DNA of 15,833 nucleotides from an uncultured Alphaproteobacteria bacterium (GCA_944392185.1 CALXVW010000114.1:1-15833), one strand, 5' to 3'; numbered from the stretch's first letter, positions 1 to 7,748 are shown. A program made the numbers and translations. Notes: a model not told the origin generated them from the letters alone.

Positions 1-2
1 TT

Positions 3-128
3 TATACCTATCAAATATTCCCTTGCAAAGACCGCTGCAGCTATGCAAAATGGACAGTTAAAGAATATACTGCCAACACCAACGGGCAAATTAACGGAAT
101 TGCATGGTTCTTCATCCCAAAGGATTAA
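3..128 (+). CDS. 3' end of an unidentified protein (partial)
   Basis: The frame starting at base 3 stays open from the window edge for 41 codons and stops with TAA at 126-128. It overlaps the end of the convergent minus-strand gene by four bases. The translated tail is rich in aromatic residues and ends IAWFFIPKD. Its third codon positions are richer in C than in the competing frame, which fits a real gene. The frame starting at base 1 is also open, to a stop at 142-144, so the choice is uncertain. I do not recognise the protein. Confidence 0.3.
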   Translation, partial: YTYQIFPCKDRCSYAKWTVKEYTANTNGQINGIAWFFIPKD

Positions 129-1123
129 TATCCCCAATTTTTAATTGAAAGAATAGTCTCTTTTGCCCATTGATTTCTGCTCTCTCCAACATCTTTTCGA
201 TTAACATTGTTGGCCATACCACGGATATCTCGTTTATCAATAGCCTCATATAAATTTGGCCAATTTCTTCTGTCGGCATTCCCTGTATTGTAGCGAATAT
301 CAAGCAAAACTTGTTGTAGCCCAAACGGAAAGTCTCTAAATCCGGAAACATATGTTTCCAATTTATTCAAATCATTTTTAATATGTTGCTCCAAAAGGTG
401 CTCTGCCTCTTTTTCGCTGATACGGAGATTGCTTTTGTCTTCAAAAAAATCAGAGGTAACATTTGGTCCGAAGAATTTTTGTTGTTTTAATTCCTCATAA
501 CGCTCAAATCCTGCCAATTTTTCTTCTTCTGTTGCCGGTCTGCCGTCAACCTCCCAATTAATTTTCTTAAAATCTCCCCATTTATCAATATTTTTTCCGG
601 CTCCAACAGTCTTAAATCCCTTGGTGTCTAAATAAATATGATTTTTCAAGTCTTCTTCTTCAAGTAAGTATTCTTTCATCGTTGTAAGCAAGCGTTGCCG
701 CCATTGTTCATCGGATTCAGAAGAGTCTTTTCTGGGAACGTAGGGTTCGGCAATACAGCGGCAGTTGTAGTCTTCTCCCGGATGCCCGCCTTCCGGAGCA
801 TCATCCCAACTAAAAATACAGCCTTCACGCTCGGCATGAGAATCTCTGACTTTGTCATCGCCAACGGTGCGCCAAATATAATATTTATCAGGATTGTTTT
901 CAGCATCTTCAAACATCACCTGTTGCAGAGCCGGATTAGGCGTGTTGGGGCTTGGTACATCTATGGTTTTCATCTGCGATAAGAGTGTAAAATCCTCATC
1001 TCTTTCACGAGGGTCAACATAATACCACCGACTTTGTCCTTTTTTAGGGTTTTCACGCCTAATCGGGCGTTTGCCGTCTAATTTCAGTTCCAAATCTTCT
1101 GCAAAGCTCAAATCTTTATCCAT
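125..1123 (-). CDS. Mu F-like motif fused to T4-type (GH24) lysozyme
   Basis: A 332-residue protein with two recognisable parts. Residues about 82-123 resemble the Mu F/SPP1 gp7 minor head protein motif: W-R-T-x-G-D-D-x-V-R-D-S-H, then a D-D-A-P segment, ending N-C-R-C. Residues about 157-320 look like a phage-type lysozyme that cleaves peptidoglycan glycan strands. Glu157, Asp166 and Thr172 have the same spacing (9 and 6 residues) as the E11-D20-T26 triad of T4 lysozyme, and Asp166 sits in YLDTKGFKTVGAGKN. A longer frame starts at 1150, but the ATG at 1123 has a GGAGGAA site five bases upstream, so I chose it. No signal peptide is visible. No head, portal or tail genes lie beside it in the window, so it may be a prophage remnant or a domesticated lysin or toxin. 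The fold calls come from motif reading only. Confidence 0.8.
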   Translation of the reverse strand: MDKDLSFAEDLELKLDGKRPIRRENPKKGQSRWYYVDPRERDEDFTLLSQMKTIDVPSPNTPNPALQQVMFEDAENNPDKYYIWRTVGDDKVRDSHAEREGCIFSWDDAPEGGHPGEDYNCRCIAEPYVPRKDSSESDEQWRQRLLTTMKEYLLEEEDLKNHIYLDTKGFKTVGAGKNIDKWGDFKKINWEVDGRPATEEEKLAGFERYEELKQQKFFGPNVTSDFFEDKSNLRISEKEAEHLLEQHIKNDLNKLETYVSGFRDFPFGLQQVLLDIRYNTGNADRRNWPNLYEAIDKRDIRGMANNVNRKDVGESRNQWAKETILSIKNWGY

Positions 1124-1157
1124 AAATTCCTCCAAATATACGTTAAGCATATCAAAA

Positions 1158-1185
1158 TATATACGAATATTGTATTTAAAGTCAA
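1158..1185 (-). promoter_or_regulatory. Candidate sigma70-type promoter for the Mu F/lysozyme gene
   Basis: On the minus strand TTGACT (1180-1185) is followed by a 16-base spacer and TATATA (1158-1163). It lies about 35 bases ahead of the chosen start codon at 1123. The hexamers are close to consensus, but the AT-rich setting makes chance matches likely. Confidence 0.45.
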
Positions 1186-1277
1186 GGCCTCTTTTGAAGC
1201 TAAATTTACGTTTTTACCAAATTTTAGAGTTTTTTTTGCTACATTGAGACGTTTGGCAAACAAGAAAGGAAAAATTT

Positions 1278-1547
1278 ATGAATTACCTATTTGAATTTAT
1301 CGGTTATTTTGCCGGTGTCTGCATGGCAATTTCTTTTATGCCGCAGGCAATCAAGACTTTTCGCACCAAAGATGTCAGAGGTTTTTCTTTAGGCACCTAC
1401 ATTATTTATAACTTGGGTGTTCTTTGCTGGGTGATATACGGCGGATATCTGGGTTCTGTGCAGATGGTGGTGTTCAACAGTCTGTGTTTGTGTTTTTCTT
1501 TTCCGATATTGTTGATGGTCATAAAGTATCACAATCATCAAAAATAG
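1278..1547 (+). CDS. SemiSWEET-type sugar transporter (PQ-loop family)
   Basis: An 89-residue membrane protein, the usual size of a bacterial SemiSWEET. These proteins dimerise to make a passive sugar channel in the inner membrane. Three hydrophobic segments are visible, at about residues 5-24, 39-58 and 62-82. The first ends in the family hallmark MPQ (21-23), followed by the basic loop AIKTFRTKDVRGFS. The start ATG has AAAGGA eight bases upstream. The gene stands alone, with class II aldolase 65 bases downstream. A link between sugar entry and glycolysis is possible but rests on position only. The substrate cannot be told from sequence. Confidence 0.9.
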   Translation: MNYLFEFIGYFAGVCMAISFMPQAIKTFRTKDVRGFSLGTYIIYNLGVLCWVIYGGYLGSVQMVVFNSLCLCFSFPILLMVIKYHNHQK

Positions 1548-1548
1548 C

Positions 1549-1585
1549 TTGCAAAAAAAGCTCACCGTAATATATTTGCGGTGAG
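1549..1585 (+). promoter_or_regulatory. Candidate aldolase promoter with a dyad around the -10 box
   Basis: TTGCAA (1549-1554), a 16-base spacer and TATATT (1571-1576) form a plausible promoter ahead of the aldolase gene. The -10 box sits between perfect 7-base inverted arms, CTCACCG (1561-1567) and CGGTGAG (1579-1585), separated by 11 bases. This geometry suits a dimeric regulator. On the minus strand the same dyad is followed by a T-run and would look like a terminator, but no minus gene needs one here. Confidence 0.45.
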
Positions 1586-1612
1586 TAGTTAAAATATTTG
1601 AAGGAGAAGATA

Positions 1613-2662
1613 ATGCCTTTAGTCACAATGCGTCAGATTCTTGACCATGCAGCTGAGAACAACTATGGCGTTCCAGCTTTTAACATTAATGATATGGAGC
1701 AGATTATTGCTGTTTTGCAAGCTGCAAGAAAGGTTAATGCCCCGGTTATTTTGCAAACCTCAACCGGCGCCCGCAAATTTGCCGGCGACCCGATGATTCG
1801 TCACATGGTTGCCGCCGGAATAGAGATGTTCCCCGAGCTGCCGATTTGCTTGCACCAAGACCATGGTTCTTCAGTAGACATTTGTCAATCTGCCATTGTA
1901 AACGGCTATTCTTCGGTAATGATGGATGGCTCTCTGGAAGCAGACGGCAAAACCCCGTCTTCTTTTGAATACAATGTTCGCGTCACCAAAGAGGTTGTTG
2001 CTCGCGCGCATGCCGTTGGTGCCTCTGTAGAAGGCGAGCTTGGCGTTATTGGTTCTCTTGAAACCGGCAAAGGCGATAAAGAAGACGGCCACGGCGCTGA
2101 AGGTGTTATTGATAAAAAACGCCTGGTCACCGACCCTGATGAGGCCGCTCATTTTGTAGCCGAGACTCATTTGGATGCTTTGGCTGTTGCGGTTGGAACC
2201 TCTCACGGAGCATACAAATTCACCCGCAAGCCCGATGGTGAGATTTTGGCCATTGATGTTATTGAGAAGATTCATAAAAAACTTCCCAACACTCACATGG
2301 TAATGCATGGTTCATCTTCTGTTCCGCAAGAGCTGCAAGATCTGATTAACGCTTATGGCGGTGCCATTCCGCAAACCTATGGTGTTCCGGTGGAAGAAAT
2401 TGTTCGCGGTATCAAGTCCGGTGTTCGCAAAGTAAACGTTGATACCGACTGCCGCATGGCCATTACTGGTGCGATTCGTAAACTCTTTGCCGAGAATCCG
2501 AAAGAGTTTGACCCCCGCAAATACTTAAAACCGGCCATTGAGGAAATGCAAAAAGTTTGCGAAGCTCGCTATATTGCATTTGGCGCCGCCGGTCATGCCG
2601 ATAAAATTAAGCCGATGTTGATGTCGGATATGGCAAAACGCTATGCAGCGGGAGAAATCTAG
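1613..2662 (+). CDS. fba: Class II fructose-bisphosphate aldolase (CbbA type)
   Basis: A zinc-dependent aldolase that reversibly splits fructose 1,6-bisphosphate into dihydroxyacetone phosphate and glyceraldehyde 3-phosphate in glycolysis and gluconeogenesis. The 349-residue length and overall sequence fit the Calvin-cycle-type subgroup. Asp83 in HQDHGSS is the expected catalytic acid, and His84, His198 (GTSHGAYKF) and His232 (MHGSSS) are the expected metal ligands. The E-G-E-L-G segment at 140-144 and VNVDTD at 274-279 are family signatures for the active site and phosphate binding. The frame opens at a TTG at 1598, but the ATG at 1613 is preceded five bases away by AAGGAGA, so translation starts there. 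A strong terminator follows, so it is probably transcribed alone. Confidence 0.97.
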   Translation: MPLVTMRQILDHAAENNYGVPAFNINDMEQIIAVLQAARKVNAPVILQTSTGARKFAGDPMIRHMVAAGIEMFPELPICLHQDHGSSVDICQSAIVNGYSSVMMDGSLEADGKTPSSFEYNVRVTKEVVARAHAVGASVEGELGVIGSLETGKGDKEDGHGAEGVIDKKRLVTDPDEAAHFVAETHLDALAVAVGTSHGAYKFTRKPDGEILAIDVIEKIHKKLPNTHMVMHGSSSVPQELQDLINAYGGAIPQTYGVPVEEIVRGIKSGVRKVNVDTDCRMAITGAIRKLFAENPKEFDPRKYLKPAIEEMQKVCEARYIAFGAAGHADKIKPMLMSDMAKRYAAGEI

Positions 2663-2683
2663 GAATTTTTCCTAAAAGAGTTG

Positions 2684-2713
2684 AAAAAGGCGATGACAAT
2701 CATCGCCTTTTTT
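2684..2713 (+). terminator. Intrinsic terminator after the aldolase gene
   Basis: GGCGATGA (2689-2696) pairs perfectly with TCATCGCC (2700-2707) around a CAA loop, and six T residues follow. The stem is extended by an A-run opposite the T-run, so it may also work in the other direction. Confidence 0.93.
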
Positions 2714-2745
2714 GTTATAAGAAGGGAAAATAAGGAGAAAAGAGG

Positions 2746-4341
2746 ATGTTGCGCATAAGCAATCTAAAGTTTGATATAGAAGTGAAGACAGATACCTTGC
2801 CGGAGCTTGTGGCTCAAGAGCTGCAGGCGCGCAAGCCTTTCAAAAGTTTTAAGATTGTCAAACGCGCAACAGATGCCCGCAGCCGAGATAAGGTTTATTT
2901 TGTTTATACGGTAGATATTGAATCGGCTGAGGAAGAAAGGTTTTTGAGCGAGAAAAGGCTGTGCGCGGAAAAGATTATTCCCGAAGAACCGTTAAAGATA
3001 AAGAAAAAACGTGCGCAAGATTTACCGCCGATAGTTGTCGGCAGTGGTCCGGCCGGAATGTTTGCGGCGCTTGCCCTGGCCAAAGCGGGGCTAAAGCCGA
3101 TAGTTCTTGAGCGTGGCTCAGAAATTTCCAAACGCCAAAAAGAAGTCAAAATCTTTTGGGAGAACAGAAAGCTAAATCCCGAGAGCAACGTCCAGTTTGG
3201 CGAGGGCGGAGCCGGCACTTTTTCAGACGGCAAGCTAATGACCGGGATTAAGAAAGATGTTTACACCGCAGAGGTTTTTAAAGAATTTGTTTCTGCCGGA
3301 GCGCCGGAAGATATTTTGTATTTGGCCAAACCGCATTTAGGCACGGATAAATTGGCACGGATTGTTCGCAACATCAGAGAAAAGATAGAGGCTTTAGGCG
3401 GAGAATATAGATTTAACAATAGGCTGGAGGATGTCATCATCAGCAAAGACGGGAAGGTGACAGCAGTAAGGATTAGGGATGAAAACGGTAATACCTATGA
3501 GGAACCGGTAAAGATCTTGGTTCTGGCAATAGGTCACAGTGCCAGAGATACGTTTGAGATGTTGTATTTGCACAAGATTCCGCTGGAAGCCAAGGCTTTT
3601 TCGGTCGGGGTGAGGATAGAGCATCCGCAAAGCTTGATAGACAAGGCGATATATCATTCTCATGCCGGAGATGAGCGGTTGGGCGCGGCGGACTATAAAT
3701 TGGCGGTTCATTTGCCAAATGGGCGTTCGGCTTATACTTTTTGTATGTGCCCGGGCGGCGAGGTGGTGGCGGCCGCCTCAGAGGAAGGGCATTTGGTCAC
3801 CAATGGCATGAGTTACTACGGGAGAGATAAGAAAAATGCCAATTCCGCCTTGCTGGTAGGCGTCACACCGGATGATTTTGAGGGTAAACATCCGCTTCGG
3901 GGCATGTATTGGCAACGCACCTTAGAGCGGCGAGCTTTTATTGAAGGCGGCGGCACCTATGCGGCCCCGGCGCAATTGGTGGGAGATTTTCTGGCGCATC
4001 GCCCGTCTAAGGCTCTGCAAGATGTGGAGCCGAGTTATTCCTGCGGGGTTGTGCTGCGGAGCATCAGCGGCATTTTGCCTGATTTTGTAACAGATACTCT
4101 CAAACTAGCCCTCCCCGAGATGGATAAAAAACTCAAAGGCTTTGCTCACAAAGGTGCGGTCATGACCGGAGTTGAGACCAGGAGCTCATCTCCTGTTAGG
4201 TTTATGCGGGATGATAACCACCAAAGCCCGATTCTGGGATTATATCCCTGCGGGGAGGGAGCGGGCTATGCCGGCGGAATAGTCTCAGCCGCGGCAGATG
4301 GATTAAAAACCGCCATAAAAATCATGGATACTCTAAAATAA
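2746..4341 (+). CDS. FAD-dependent dehydrogenase-like protein (COG2509 type)
   Basis: A 531-residue flavoprotein. Residues 1-90 form a basic N-terminal domain. The dinucleotide-binding fold then starts with IVVGSGPAGMFAALALAKAG (about 96-115) and ends in Glu122 of VLERG, which should bind the FAD ribose. GEGGAGTFSDGKL (152-164) is a hallmark of this COG2509-type family, and PCGEGAGYAGGI (from 501) is the usual C-terminal FAD-contact segment. No signal peptide is seen, so it is probably cytoplasmic. To my knowledge the substrate of this family is not established. An AGGAGA site lies at 2733-2738. The gene stands alone between the aldolase terminator and an orphan gene. Confidence 0.92.
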   Translation: MLRISNLKFDIEVKTDTLPELVAQELQARKPFKSFKIVKRATDARSRDKVYFVYTVDIESAEEERFLSEKRLCAEKIIPEEPLKIKKKRAQDLPPIVVGSGPAGMFAALALAKAGLKPIVLERGSEISKRQKEVKIFWENRKLNPESNVQFGEGGAGTFSDGKLMTGIKKDVYTAEVFKEFVSAGAPEDILYLAKPHLGTDKLARIVRNIREKIEALGGEYRFNNRLEDVIISKDGKVTAVRIRDENGNTYEEPVKILVLAIGHSARDTFEMLYLHKIPLEAKAFSVGVRIEHPQSLIDKAIYHSHAGDERLGAADYKLAVHLPNGRSAYTFCMCPGGEVVAAASEEGHLVTNGMSYYGRDKKNANSALLVGVTPDDFEGKHPLRGMYWQRTLERRAFIEGGGTYAAPAQLVGDFLAHRPSKALQDVEPSYSCGVVLRSISGILPDFVTDTLKLALPEMDKKLKGFAHKGAVMTGVETRSSSPVRFMRDDNHQSPILGLYPCGEGAGYAGGIVSAAADGLKTAIKIMDTLK

Positions 4342-4469
4342 CGGTTGCAATTTAGATTTGGGCATAGTACGAATATAGACAAAATAAAAAATTATTGGTT
4401 GCCTATATTTATGTAGAAAAAGTCTTCTTATATGGGTAGCTGTATTGTCTAACTTTAAATTTTAGATTT

Positions 4470-4787
4470 ATGTTTCCAAAACCAAAAGATGCAAGAACAT
4501 CGTACAAAGATGCCTTCGATGCCACCAAGGTAGGCGGTCCCAGAACCTACAAGGTACCTTCACAAATTTCGGATAAGGAACGTCAGGTCGAGGTCATCTC
4601 GCAAGAGGACGGAAGTTCTCTTGTGCGCTGGTACTTTGAGGATGGAGCTTACAGTGAAGAATATACGTTGCGGACAAACCTGGACGTCGGCGCGGTTCCC
4701 AAACCTGACGGAACCGGTGTGATGGTGGGAGGCTTCCCGATAACTCTCAAGTTCTACAAGAGGGTTAGTCCGGCCAGAAGGTCCTAA
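4470..4787 (+). CDS. Hypothetical 105-residue protein
   Basis: I do not recognise this protein. It begins MFPKPKDARTSYKDAF, is soluble in character and has no signal peptide, membrane segment or cysteine. A run of alternating charged and aromatic residues (SLVRWYFEDGAYSEEYTL) suggests beta strands. The bases before the ATG are AT-rich with no Shine-Dalgarno match, unlike the flanking core genes, and the coding part is richer in G and C than its surroundings. The downstream hairpin supports a real transcription unit. The genes at 8203 and 8902 share the missing ribosome binding site, which suggests transfer from a source with other initiation habits (inference). Confidence 0.65.
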   Translation: MFPKPKDARTSYKDAFDATKVGGPRTYKVPSQISDKERQVEVISQEDGSSLVRWYFEDGAYSEEYTLRTNLDVGAVPKPDGTGVMVGGFPITLKFYKRVSPARRS

Positions 4788-4801
4788 GAAGATCCAAGCA
4801 A

Positions 4802-4835
4802 AAAGGCCTGAAAGATTTTCATCTTTCAGGCCTTT
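4802..4835 (+). terminator. Strong hairpin terminator after the 105-residue gene
   Basis: A perfect 15-base-pair stem: AAAGGCCTGAAAGAT (4802-4816) pairs with ATCTTTCAGGCCTTT (4821-4835) around a TTTC loop. The terminal T residues lie inside the stem and little T-run follows, so it may act partly as an RNA-stabilising hairpin and in both directions. Confidence 0.75.
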
Positions 4836-4945
4836 CGCTTATCTGCAATCTTATGCAATAAGGCAAACCGACGATTATTTGGAGTATGATTATGGTTTGC
4901 TTCTTATAAAAGCATAATTCGCAAGATAAAACTCTTTATATATTA

Positions 4946-4961
4946 GCGAATCTGCGAATCT
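4946..4961. repeat. Tandem GCGAATCT direct repeat in non-coding DNA
   Basis: GCGAATCT occurs twice head to tail (4946-4953, 4954-4961) within the 4836-5004 spacer. The spacer also holds GCAAACC and GGTTTGC arms enclosing a 24-base loop. No gene is supported there. The repeat could be a regulator site or chance. Confidence 0.3.
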
Positions 4962-5004
4962 GATTTTGAGGCTATTGTGGAATATTTGGACAAATATGTC
5001 AATA

Positions 5005-5041
5005 AATAAAACCGTCCGAGAGGCTCTCAAACGGTTTTATT
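5005..5041 (-). terminator. Bidirectional terminator after the ferritin-like gene
   Basis: AATAAAACCGT (5005-5015) pairs with ACGGTTTTATT (5031-5041), with an inner GAGA/TCTC pairing. It lies 24 bases past the stop of the minus-strand ferritin-like gene. The A/T-rich stem foot supplies the T-run in both directions. Confidence 0.75.
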
Positions 5042-5064
5042 GTTTTAAAACAAAGGGTTATATT

Positions 5065-5574
5065 TTATTGAAGTTTATCGCCATATTTTATGCCAGCACG
5101 GATATCTTCGCCAAAATCGCCGATTTCTTGCTCATGCTTAATTTCTTCTTTTAAGATTTTTTCAGATATTCTAAATGTTTCGTAGTCCTTACCGAAAGTC
5201 ATGTCGCAAATTTTCTGGTAGCGGGCAATGGCGCAGCGCTCTCCAACCACATTTTGCTCAATCAGGTTCAAGACATAGGTGTTAACCGGGGCTTCATATT
5301 TGCACTGAGCCACACTTTTCCAATCACAGGGATCAAGAACGGGAGTTCCGCCGAGTTGGACAATGCGCTCAGCAAGCCATTTGGCGTGTTTGAGCTCCTC
5401 ATTGGCATGCTCCATAAATTCTTCACTGATGGCAGAGCGCATCGGGCCGACCATGAGCTGAGCTCCCAGCCAATACTGATAATAAGCAAGCCATTCTTCG
5501 GCATAAGCCACATTGAGTTCTTTAATGAGTTCATCTTTGTTGAGTTTAATGATTTTTTGAGCCATTTCAGCCAT
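5065..5574 (-). CDS. Ferritin-like diiron protein (bacterioferritin/Dps-like)
   Basis: A 169-residue four-helix protein that should bind a diiron centre and store iron or detoxify peroxide in the cytoplasm. Six likely ligands are visible in the canonical order: Glu27, Glu60 and His63 (EELKH), Glu112 (GER), Glu144 and His147 (EEIKH). Two cysteines, Cys83 and Cys91, lie in the loop between helices 2 and 3 (DPCDW...QCKYEAP). A cysteine pair near the metal site is described for Dps-like (DPSL or thioferritin) proteins, so that subgroup is likely, though I cannot align it. The ATG at 5574 has AAAGGAGA six bases upstream; a second Met lies at residue 4. It is divergent from rpe. Confidence 0.88.
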   Translation of the reverse strand: MAEMAQKIIKLNKDELIKELNVAYAEEWLAYYQYWLGAQLMVGPMRSAISEEFMEHANEELKHAKWLAERIVQLGGTPVLDPCDWKSVAQCKYEAPVNTYVLNLIEQNVVGERCAIARYQKICDMTFGKDYETFRISEKILKEEIKHEQEIGDFGEDIRAGIKYGDKLQ

Positions 5575-5731
5575 AATAAATCTCCTTTGGGGTTAAAAAA
5601 ACGGTTTCAAGGGAGAAATAAACATCAAATATCAAAAAACAAGCCCTCCAAAGGATAGGTTAAGCTTTTTTTACTTAGTTTTAAGTATATTTGATTAAGA
5701 TAAGATCATAGCAAAGATATGGGAGCAAAAT

Positions 5732-6373
5732 ATGGTAAAGATATCTCCAAGCCTGTTGTCGGCAGATTTTGCCAATATGCAAAAAGAGGTGTCGGCACTG
5801 GAAAAAGCCGGCGCCGATTGGTTGCATTTTGATGTTATGGACGGTTGTTTTGTGCCAAACCTCACATTTGGCCCCGGGCTTATAAAGGCCATTCGTCCGC
5901 ACAGCAAGCTGATCTTTGATGTCCATTTAATGATTGTTGAGCCAGAAAAGAAGATAGAATGGTTTGCCAAAAGCGGAGCAGATATCATCACTGTCCATGC
6001 CGAAGCCTGCCGCCATTTGGACAGAGCCTTGAGTGAGATTCGCAAATATAGGTGCAGAGCGGGTGTTTCGCTCAACCCGGCAACCGCGCCGGAGGTTTTG
6101 GAATATGTGCTGGACAAGACAGATTTGATTTTGGTAATGAGCGTTAACCCGGGCTTTGGCGGCCAAAAGTTTATAGACAGCCAGTTGGAAAAAATTGCCC
6201 AAGTCAAGAAGATGATAGGTCAAAGGGCAATAGAAATTGAGGTTGACGGCGGCATCAACAAAGCCAATGCCGCAAAGGTCATATCTGCCGGAGCAGATGT
6301 TTTGGTTGCCGGCACGGCGGTTTTTGATGGCGGAAAATACAAGCAAAATATAGAGGCCTTGCGCAAGGCCTAA
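5732..6373 (+). CDS. rpe: Ribulose-phosphate 3-epimerase
   Basis: Interconverts D-ribulose 5-phosphate and D-xylulose 5-phosphate in the pentose phosphate pathway. The 213-residue TIM barrel is full length. Visible signatures are SPSLLSADF at the N-terminus, HFDVMDGCFVPN with metal ligands His32 and Asp34, His65 in DVHLMI, the phosphate loop VNPGFGGQKF (138-147) and Asp172 in EVDGGIN. GGGAGC lies five bases before the ATG. The next gene starts ten bases after the stop, so the two are probably co-transcribed. With the aldolase upstream, this region holds two central sugar-phosphate enzymes. Confidence 0.97.
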   Translation: MVKISPSLLSADFANMQKEVSALEKAGADWLHFDVMDGCFVPNLTFGPGLIKAIRPHSKLIFDVHLMIVEPEKKIEWFAKSGADIITVHAEACRHLDRALSEIRKYRCRAGVSLNPATAPEVLEYVLDKTDLILVMSVNPGFGGQKFIDSQLEKIAQVKKMIGQRAIEIEVDGGINKANAAKVISAGADVLVAGTAVFDGGKYKQNIEALRKA

Positions 6374-6383
6374 AGGAGGAAGG

Positions 6384-7106
6384 ATGCAACATTTGGTAAT
6401 GGTTATAGAAGATGAAGAGGCACTGGCCCTGATGCTGCGTTACAATCTGGAAAAAGAGGGCTACAAGGTTTTGGTAGAAAGCCGCGGCTCAAAAGCCTTG
6501 GCAGAGATAGAAAAAGAACGCCCCTCGGTCATATTGCTTGATTGGATGTTGCCAGAGATGTCCGGGGTGGAGATTTGCAAGCTGATACGTTCCAAGCCTG
6601 ATATTAAAGGGATTCCGGTGATTATGCTCACCGCCAAAGGTGAGGAGGAAGACAAGGTTAAAGGCTTGACGGCAGGTGCGGATGATTATGTCACCAAACC
6701 ATTTTCGGTGCCGGAGCTTTTGGCAAGGGTCAAGGCGCAGCTGCGCCGTGCGCCGGAGCCAGAAACCCAAAAAGAACTTATGTTTGAGGATATCCGCATG
6801 GACTTGGTGGAGAAAAAAGTTTTCAGAGGCGAGAATTATATTCATTTAGGTCCGACGGAGTTTCGGCTTTTGAAAATGCTGATGGAAACTCCGGGTAAAG
6901 TTTTCTCTCGTGAGTTTCTGCTCAAAAACGTTTGGGGAGATAATATTTATGTGGAATCTCGGACGGTAGACGTGCATATCAGGAGATTGCGTAAGTCGTT
7001 AAACGAGTTTGGTCCGGACTATATCCGCACGGTCAGAGCCACCGGCTATGCGGTAGACATCAATCCGCAAGGAGAAGATGAGCCAGAAGAAACAAGCGAA
7101 GAGTAA
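6384..7106 (+). CDS. OmpR/PhoB-family response regulator
   Basis: A 240-residue two-component regulator. The receiver domain (about 4-118) has the acidic pair Asp10/Glu11, phosphoacceptor Asp53 in LLDWMLPEMSG, Thr83 and Lys105 in VTKPFS. The C-terminal winged helix (about 130-228) has LGPTEFRLLKML and the recognition region RTVDVHIRRLRKSL, and ends in RTVRATGYAVD. The sequence is most like PhoB, but no phoR, pho or pst gene is in view, so the signal is unknown. AAGGAGGA sits four bases before the ATG, and the gene is ten bases behind rpe. A short acidic tail (EDEPEETSEE) follows the DNA-binding domain. No sensor kinase is adjacent. Confidence 0.95.
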   Translation: MQHLVMVIEDEEALALMLRYNLEKEGYKVLVESRGSKALAEIEKERPSVILLDWMLPEMSGVEICKLIRSKPDIKGIPVIMLTAKGEEEDKVKGLTAGADDYVTKPFSVPELLARVKAQLRRAPEPETQKELMFEDIRMDLVEKKVFRGENYIHLGPTEFRLLKMLMETPGKVFSREFLLKNVWGDNIYVESRTVDVHIRRLRKSLNEFGPDYIRTVRATGYAVDINPQGEDEPEETSEE

Positions 7107-7144
7107 AAAAAACAGGCTGTCCGCAAAGGGCAGCCTTTAATTTT
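7107..7144. terminator. Shared terminator between convergent genes
   Basis: AGGCTGTCC (7114-7122) and GGGCAGCCT (7128-7136) pair around GCAAA with one T-G wobble. On the minus strand the hairpin is followed by a run of T from the A-run at 7107-7112, which suits the lipoprotein gene. On the plus strand TTTAATTTT follows, which suits the response regulator operon. Confidence 0.85.
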
Positions 7145-7586
7145 ACAATAATTCAAGATAAGGCTCATCGCGCCAAAAGACATCGCTTTTAAAACGCAGA
7201 GCTCTCACCACGGACTTTCCGCCGTATTGGAGTGTATCTCCGAGATTGACACCAAGCCAGCAATTGCCGTTGTCATCAAACCAGAGAATGTTTCCGCTCT
7301 TGAGTTCAAGCTTAAGCTTGCCATATGCGTCTTGGTTAAACACCAAGGGCAGGGTTGAAAGCTTCAAGCGGCGTTCCTCAATTTTTGGCAGCCCGAAAGA
7401 AAGTTTAACTCTGACAAATTTTCCGTCTTGAGACAGTTCCTCAGCATCCACCAAAAATTGATTTTCAGCCTTAGAAAATACATAACTATCAGATACGGCA
7501 GCAGAATTGTTTCTAGAGGAGCAACCAGAAGAAATCGCGGCCATACCGAGCGCAAAAAGAATAAGCGCAAAAGTTTTCTTGTTCAT
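7143..7586 (-). CDS. Small predicted lipoprotein of unknown function
   Basis: A 147-residue protein with a lipoprotein signal: charged MNKK, a hydrophobic run, and AISSGC with Cys22 as the likely lipidated residue. The box is slightly degenerate because Ser stands where Leu is usual. The mature part is hydrophilic and beta-rich, with alternating strand-like segments such as VRVKLSFGLP and KLKLELKSGNILWFDDNG. I do not recognise a family. No strong ribosome binding site precedes the ATG at 7586. The stop codon sits inside the foot of the shared terminator. It probably lies in the envelope; its role is unknown. Confidence 0.8.
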   Translation of the reverse strand: MNKKTFALILFALGMAAISSGCSSRNNSAAVSDSYVFSKAENQFLVDAEELSQDGKFVRVKLSFGLPKIEERRLKLSTLPLVFNQDAYGKLKLELKSGNILWFDDNGNCWLGVNLGDTLQYGGKSVVRALRFKSDVFWRDEPYLELL

Positions 7587-7719
7587 AATAACTGCAATTT
7601 ATAACAAATGAGCGACAAGGATTATCACACAACCTCCCCCCTGTCCAGCAAAAAATAAGGAAAAAATGATTTAGCGGCACAAGATTCCGGCTATTTCGTC
7701 TAAAATTTGCGATACCCTA

Positions 7720-7748
7720 TTGTGCGACTCGGAAAAATGTGGTATATT
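7720..7748 (+). promoter_or_regulatory. Candidate promoter inside the long spacer
   Basis: TTGTGC (7720-7725), an exact 17-base spacer and TATATT (7743-7748). It would start RNA near 7755, about 90 bases before the structured hairpin at 7845. The -35 box is imperfect. Confidence 0.4.

Noticed and set aside
1871..2308. A long antisense frame inside the aldolase gene
   Set aside because: It mirrors the codon pattern of a well-identified enzyme and lacks any start signal.
4399..4433. A promoter for the gene at 4470 (TTGCCT and TTATAT)
   Set aside because: The spacer is 23 bases, too long for sigma70.
4966..5154. A 62-codon plus-strand frame
   Set aside because: It has no ribosome binding site, crosses the ferritin-like gene's terminator and overlaps that gene in antisense.
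7621..7647. A minus-strand promoter for the lipoprotein gene (TGGACA and GATAAT)
   Set aside because: The spacer is only 15 bases and the -35 box is weak, so it was not listed.
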